From an uncultured Shinella sp. (GTDB taxonomy: Bacteria > Pseudomonadota > Alphaproteobacteria > Rhizobiales > Rhizobiaceae): a DNA stretch of 8,031 nt. Positions 6,017 to 8,031 of the stretch are shown here, piece by piece (within the stretch, counting starts at the first letter, position 1; each line of letters starts with the position of its first letter). The notes beneath the pieces were generated by a model. That model was not told the DNA's origin, made no database searches, and worked only from the letters and a program-made list of their open reading frames with translations. Made by a program: the position numbers and the translations under genes. The stretch is taken from positions 1 through 8,031 of the forward strand of contig CAMPIK010000092.1 in the NCBI GenBank assembly GCA_946886325.1, read 5' to 3'.

Positions 6017-7654
6017 ATGGCCATTCCGGACCTGATCGTCATCAACGCCGACATCGTCACGATGGACCCGCTGACGCCGCGCGCCGAGGCGCTGGCCGCC
6101 GTCGCCGGCAAGGTCACCGCGCTCGGCTCCACGGCCGACATCCGCGCGCTCGCCGGTTCATCGACCCGAGTCGTCGATGCCGGCGGACGGCTGGTGCTGC
6201 CCGGTTTCCAGGACACGCACATCCATCTGCAGGATTCCGGCTACCACTATGGCATGACCGCCAATCTCGACGATGCGCGCACCATTCCGGAGCTTCAGGC
6301 GATGCTCACGGATTTCGCCGCCAAACGCCCCGATTCCGCCTGGGTCAACGGCGTCGGCTGGTACACGGGCATCTTCACGGACCGCAATCTCGACCGGCAT
6401 GTGCTCGATGCCGCCGTGCCGGACCGGCCCTGCTTCATCCTCGCCTCCGACGGCCACAATGCCTGCATCAACACGAAGGCGATCGAGGCGGTCGGCCTCG
6501 TAAAGGGCACAGCAGACCCGCTGAACGGCCATTTCGTTCTCGATGACCGCGGTGAGCCGACCGGCATGCTGCATGAAAGCGCGGTCAACTGGGTCGAGGA
6601 GCGCATGCCGGAGGTGACGGATGCGGATTATGCCGATGGCGTGCGTTATGGGCAGGCGCTCTGCAACCGGCACGGTATTACCGGCGTGCTCGATGCGCTG
6701 GTGGAGGCGCGTCACGCCCGCGTCTATCGCGGTCTGGCTGAAGCCGGCGACCTGACGGTGCGCATCTGCGCCACCGCCAAGGTCTTCCCGGAAGAGACGA
6801 CGGCCGATGCGCTTGCCCGTGTCGAGGCGCTCCGCCGCGAGAACCGGCTCGACATGTTCCGCATCCACTCGGCGAAGTTCTTTCTGGATGGCGTCATCGA
6901 GAACCGCACGGCCGTCATGCTCACGGACTATTCCGACGCCATCGGCGGCAATGCGCCGCTGATGTTCGGCTACGAGCAGGTCAAGGAGCTCTTCATCGCC
7001 TTCGATGCCGCGCGCTTCCAGATCCATGTGCATGTCATCGGCGACGGCGCCGTGCGGGCGGCGCTCGACGGGCTGCAGGCCGCGAAGGAGGCGAACGGCC
7101 TCTGGCCGAGCCTGCACCAGATCGCCCATATCCAGTGCATCGACCCCGCCGACATTCCGCGCTTTGCAGCACTTGGCGCGGTCGCCAATGTCCAGGCACT
7201 CTGGGCGCGCCACGAGCCCTCGGTCACCGACGTCGCCCTGCCGATGGTCGGCGAGGCGCGCGGCAACTGGATGTATGCCTTCCGCTCGCTGATCGACGCC
7301 GGCGCGCTGCACACGCTGTCGAGCGACTGGGGCGTCTCGACGCTGAACCCGTTCCAGATCATGGAGACGGCGCTCACCCGCCAGCCGCCGCGCAAGAGCG
7401 GCGACCACCCGGTCTTCCTGCCCGAAGAGCGGCTGACGCGCGAACAGTGCATCAAGGGCTACACGACGCACGCCGCAGCCTCCGCCTGGCGCGCCGAGAC
7501 GACGGGCTCGCTGTCGATCGGCAAGTTCGCCGACCTGATCGTTCTCGACCGCGACATCCTGACCTGCGACGTCTACGACATCGGCGACACGGAGGTGCTG
7601 CTGACACTGCTCGGCGGACGCGAGGTTCATCGTGCGGAGACGTTTGCGAGCTAA
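6017..7654 (+). CDS. Amidohydrolase family 3 (YtcJ-like) metal-dependent hydrolase
   Basis: A 545-residue cytoplasmic enzyme with no signal peptide. It belongs to the YtcJ/NfdA branch of the amidohydrolase superfamily, which includes N-substituted formamide deformylase; these enzymes hydrolyse amide or other C-N bonds with a bound metal. Visible features: N-terminal beta-sandwich strands; GFQDTHIH with metal ligands H68 and H70; ASDGHNACINTKAI at 143-155; K287 in KFFLDG (the position of the carboxylated lysine or equivalent); HVHVIGDGA with H338; H371 in QIAHIQ; D437 in SSDWGV; and the closing GSLSIGKFADLIVLDRD at 497-513. All expected active-site positions are present, so it should be active. 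An AGAGG lies 8 nt before the ATG, which follows the permease stop by 28 nt, making it the last gene of the operon. It probably processes the imported solute. The exact substrate is unknown; the branch includes many uncharacterised members. Confidence 0.9.
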   Translation: MAIPDLIVINADIVTMDPLTPRAEALAAVAGKVTALGSTADIRALAGSSTRVVDAGGRLVLPGFQDTHIHLQDSGYHYGMTANLDDARTIPELQAMLTDFAAKRPDSAWVNGVGWYTGIFTDRNLDRHVLDAAVPDRPCFILASDGHNACINTKAIEAVGLVKGTADPLNGHFVLDDRGEPTGMLHESAVNWVEERMPEVTDADYADGVRYGQALCNRHGITGVLDALVEARHARVYRGLAEAGDLTVRICATAKVFPEETTADALARVEALRRENRLDMFRIHSAKFFLDGVIENRTAVMLTDYSDAIGGNAPLMFGYEQVKELFIAFDAARFQIHVHVIGDGAVRAALDGLQAAKEANGLWPSLHQIAHIQCIDPADIPRFAALGAVANVQALWARHEPSVTDVALPMVGEARGNWMYAFRSLIDAGALHTLSSDWGVSTLNPFQIMETALTRQPPRKSGDHPVFLPEERLTREQCIKGYTTHAAASAWRAETTGSLSIGKFADLIVLDRDILTCDVYDIGDTEVLLTLLGGREVHRAETFAS

Positions 7655-7789
7655 GGAATTAATCCAGGTCACAGGCAGGTGTTAAGTGGCGCAAGTCCGG
7701 CTTGTTCCGATTTTTGCCGTTGTCGGTTCAGGCTAAAAGTTGCAGCAATAGTCCAGTCCGCCGATCAATCGCCAGCGAAGGAAACGAGG

Positions 7790-8031
7790 GTGACACCAGC
7801 GAAAAATGCCCGCCTCGGCCTATCCAGGAGGCATGTCGTCCTTGGCGGCCTCTCCACGGCGTTCCTTCTCGCCGAAGGACATGCGGGGGAGGTCATCAAG
7901 GAGATCGCGGCGCTCAAGCCCGGTGAATTCACCTGGCACCCCGAGCGCCAGAGAACCGGTCCTGTCGCGGTTATCGTCTCGCTCGCCGAACAGCGGGTGC
8001 ACGTCTATCGCAACGGCATTCGTATTGCGGT
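7790..8031 (+). CDS. Tat-signal L,D-transpeptidase (YkuD family), N-terminal fragment (runs off right edge)
   Basis: A GTG at 7790 opens 80 codons plus two bases reaching the window end. The start is supported by AGGAA (7779-7783), 6 nt upstream, and by the twin-arginine signal that begins right after it: S12-R-R-H-V-V-L-G-G, a hydrophobic stretch, then likely cleavage after A32. The mature part, with GEFTWHPER at 45-53 and GPVAVIVSLAEQRVHVYRNG at 57-76, is the opening of a rhizobial ErfK/YbiS/YkuD catalytic domain. Such enzymes form 3-3 cross-links in peptidoglycan or attach proteins to it in the periplasm. The catalytic His and Cys (HGxxx-SHGC-type motif) lie beyond the edge, so activity cannot be judged. 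A 135-nt gap separates it from the amidohydrolase gene; no clear promoter or terminator is visible there, so whether it is independently transcribed is unknown. Confidence 0.8.
   Translation, partial: MTPAKNARLGLSRRHVVLGGLSTAFLLAEGHAGEVIKEIAALKPGEFTWHPERQRTGPVAVIVSLAEQRVHVYRNGIRIA

Noticed and set aside
6158..7672. 504-codon minus-strand open frame opposite the amidohydrolase gene
   Set aside because: Same shadow effect; no family motif, whereas the plus strand carries the full set of amidohydrolase residues.
7655..7789. Promoter or terminator in the gap before the L,D-transpeptidase gene
   Set aside because: TTGCCG (7714-7719) and TTGTCG (7720-7725) resemble -35 boxes, but no -10 hexamer lies at 16-18 nt, and no stable hairpin with a T-run is present.
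7702..7926. 74-codon plus-strand frame before the right edge
   Set aside because: It overlaps the GTG-started L,D-transpeptidase frame, has no good ribosome-binding site and no recognisable protein features.

Overview
The window looks like a chromosomal or large-replicon segment of a high-GC alphaproteobacterium, most likely Rhizobiales (Rhizobium, Ensifer, Shinella or a relative). This rests on the strong G/C bias at third codon positions, promoters of the TTGACN-N17-CTAGCT/TACAGC type, and protein sequences with a rhizobial look. No RNA genes, insertion sequences, CRISPR arrays or phage genes are visible.

Layout from left to right. Positions 1-84 (minus strand) hold the first 28 codons of a dTDP-4-dehydrorhamnose reductase (RfbD/RmlD), which continues off the left edge. 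A 173-bp divergent intergenic region (85-257) carries a good promoter for rfbD and two short GC-rich inverted repeats. Positions 258-2987 encode a 909-residue membrane-bound c-di-GMP protein with domains in the order TM-CHASE-TM-coil-PAS-GGDEF-EAL. Both catalytic sites look intact, but the product-inhibition site of the GGDEF domain is degenerate.

Positions 3120-7654 form a compact four-gene operon. It has a Tat-exported solute-binding protein of the PotD/PotF type, two PotB/PotC-type permeases with tight junctions, and a cytoplasmic YtcJ-like amidohydrolase (family 3). The probable logic is import of a small solute followed by hydrolysis of a C-N or amide-type bond inside the cell. Three things stand out. 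No ABC ATPase gene lies in the operon or anywhere else in the window. The binding protein appears to lack most of the acidic residues that PotD uses to hold polyamines. The promoter is covered by two TTGA-N8-TCAA dyads exactly 22 bp apart, with a third partial copy near the expected transcription start. Together these suggest a dedicated, regulated catabolic uptake system whose substrate is not an ordinary polyamine.

After a 135-bp gap, a GTG-started gene at 7790 runs off the right edge. It encodes a Tat-signal L,D-transpeptidase (ErfK/YbiS/YkuD family) whose catalytic motif lies beyond the window. Most of the window is ordinary accessory metabolism and signalling. I did not find a clearly new system; the best leads are the operator array and the unknown substrate of the ATPase-less transporter operon.
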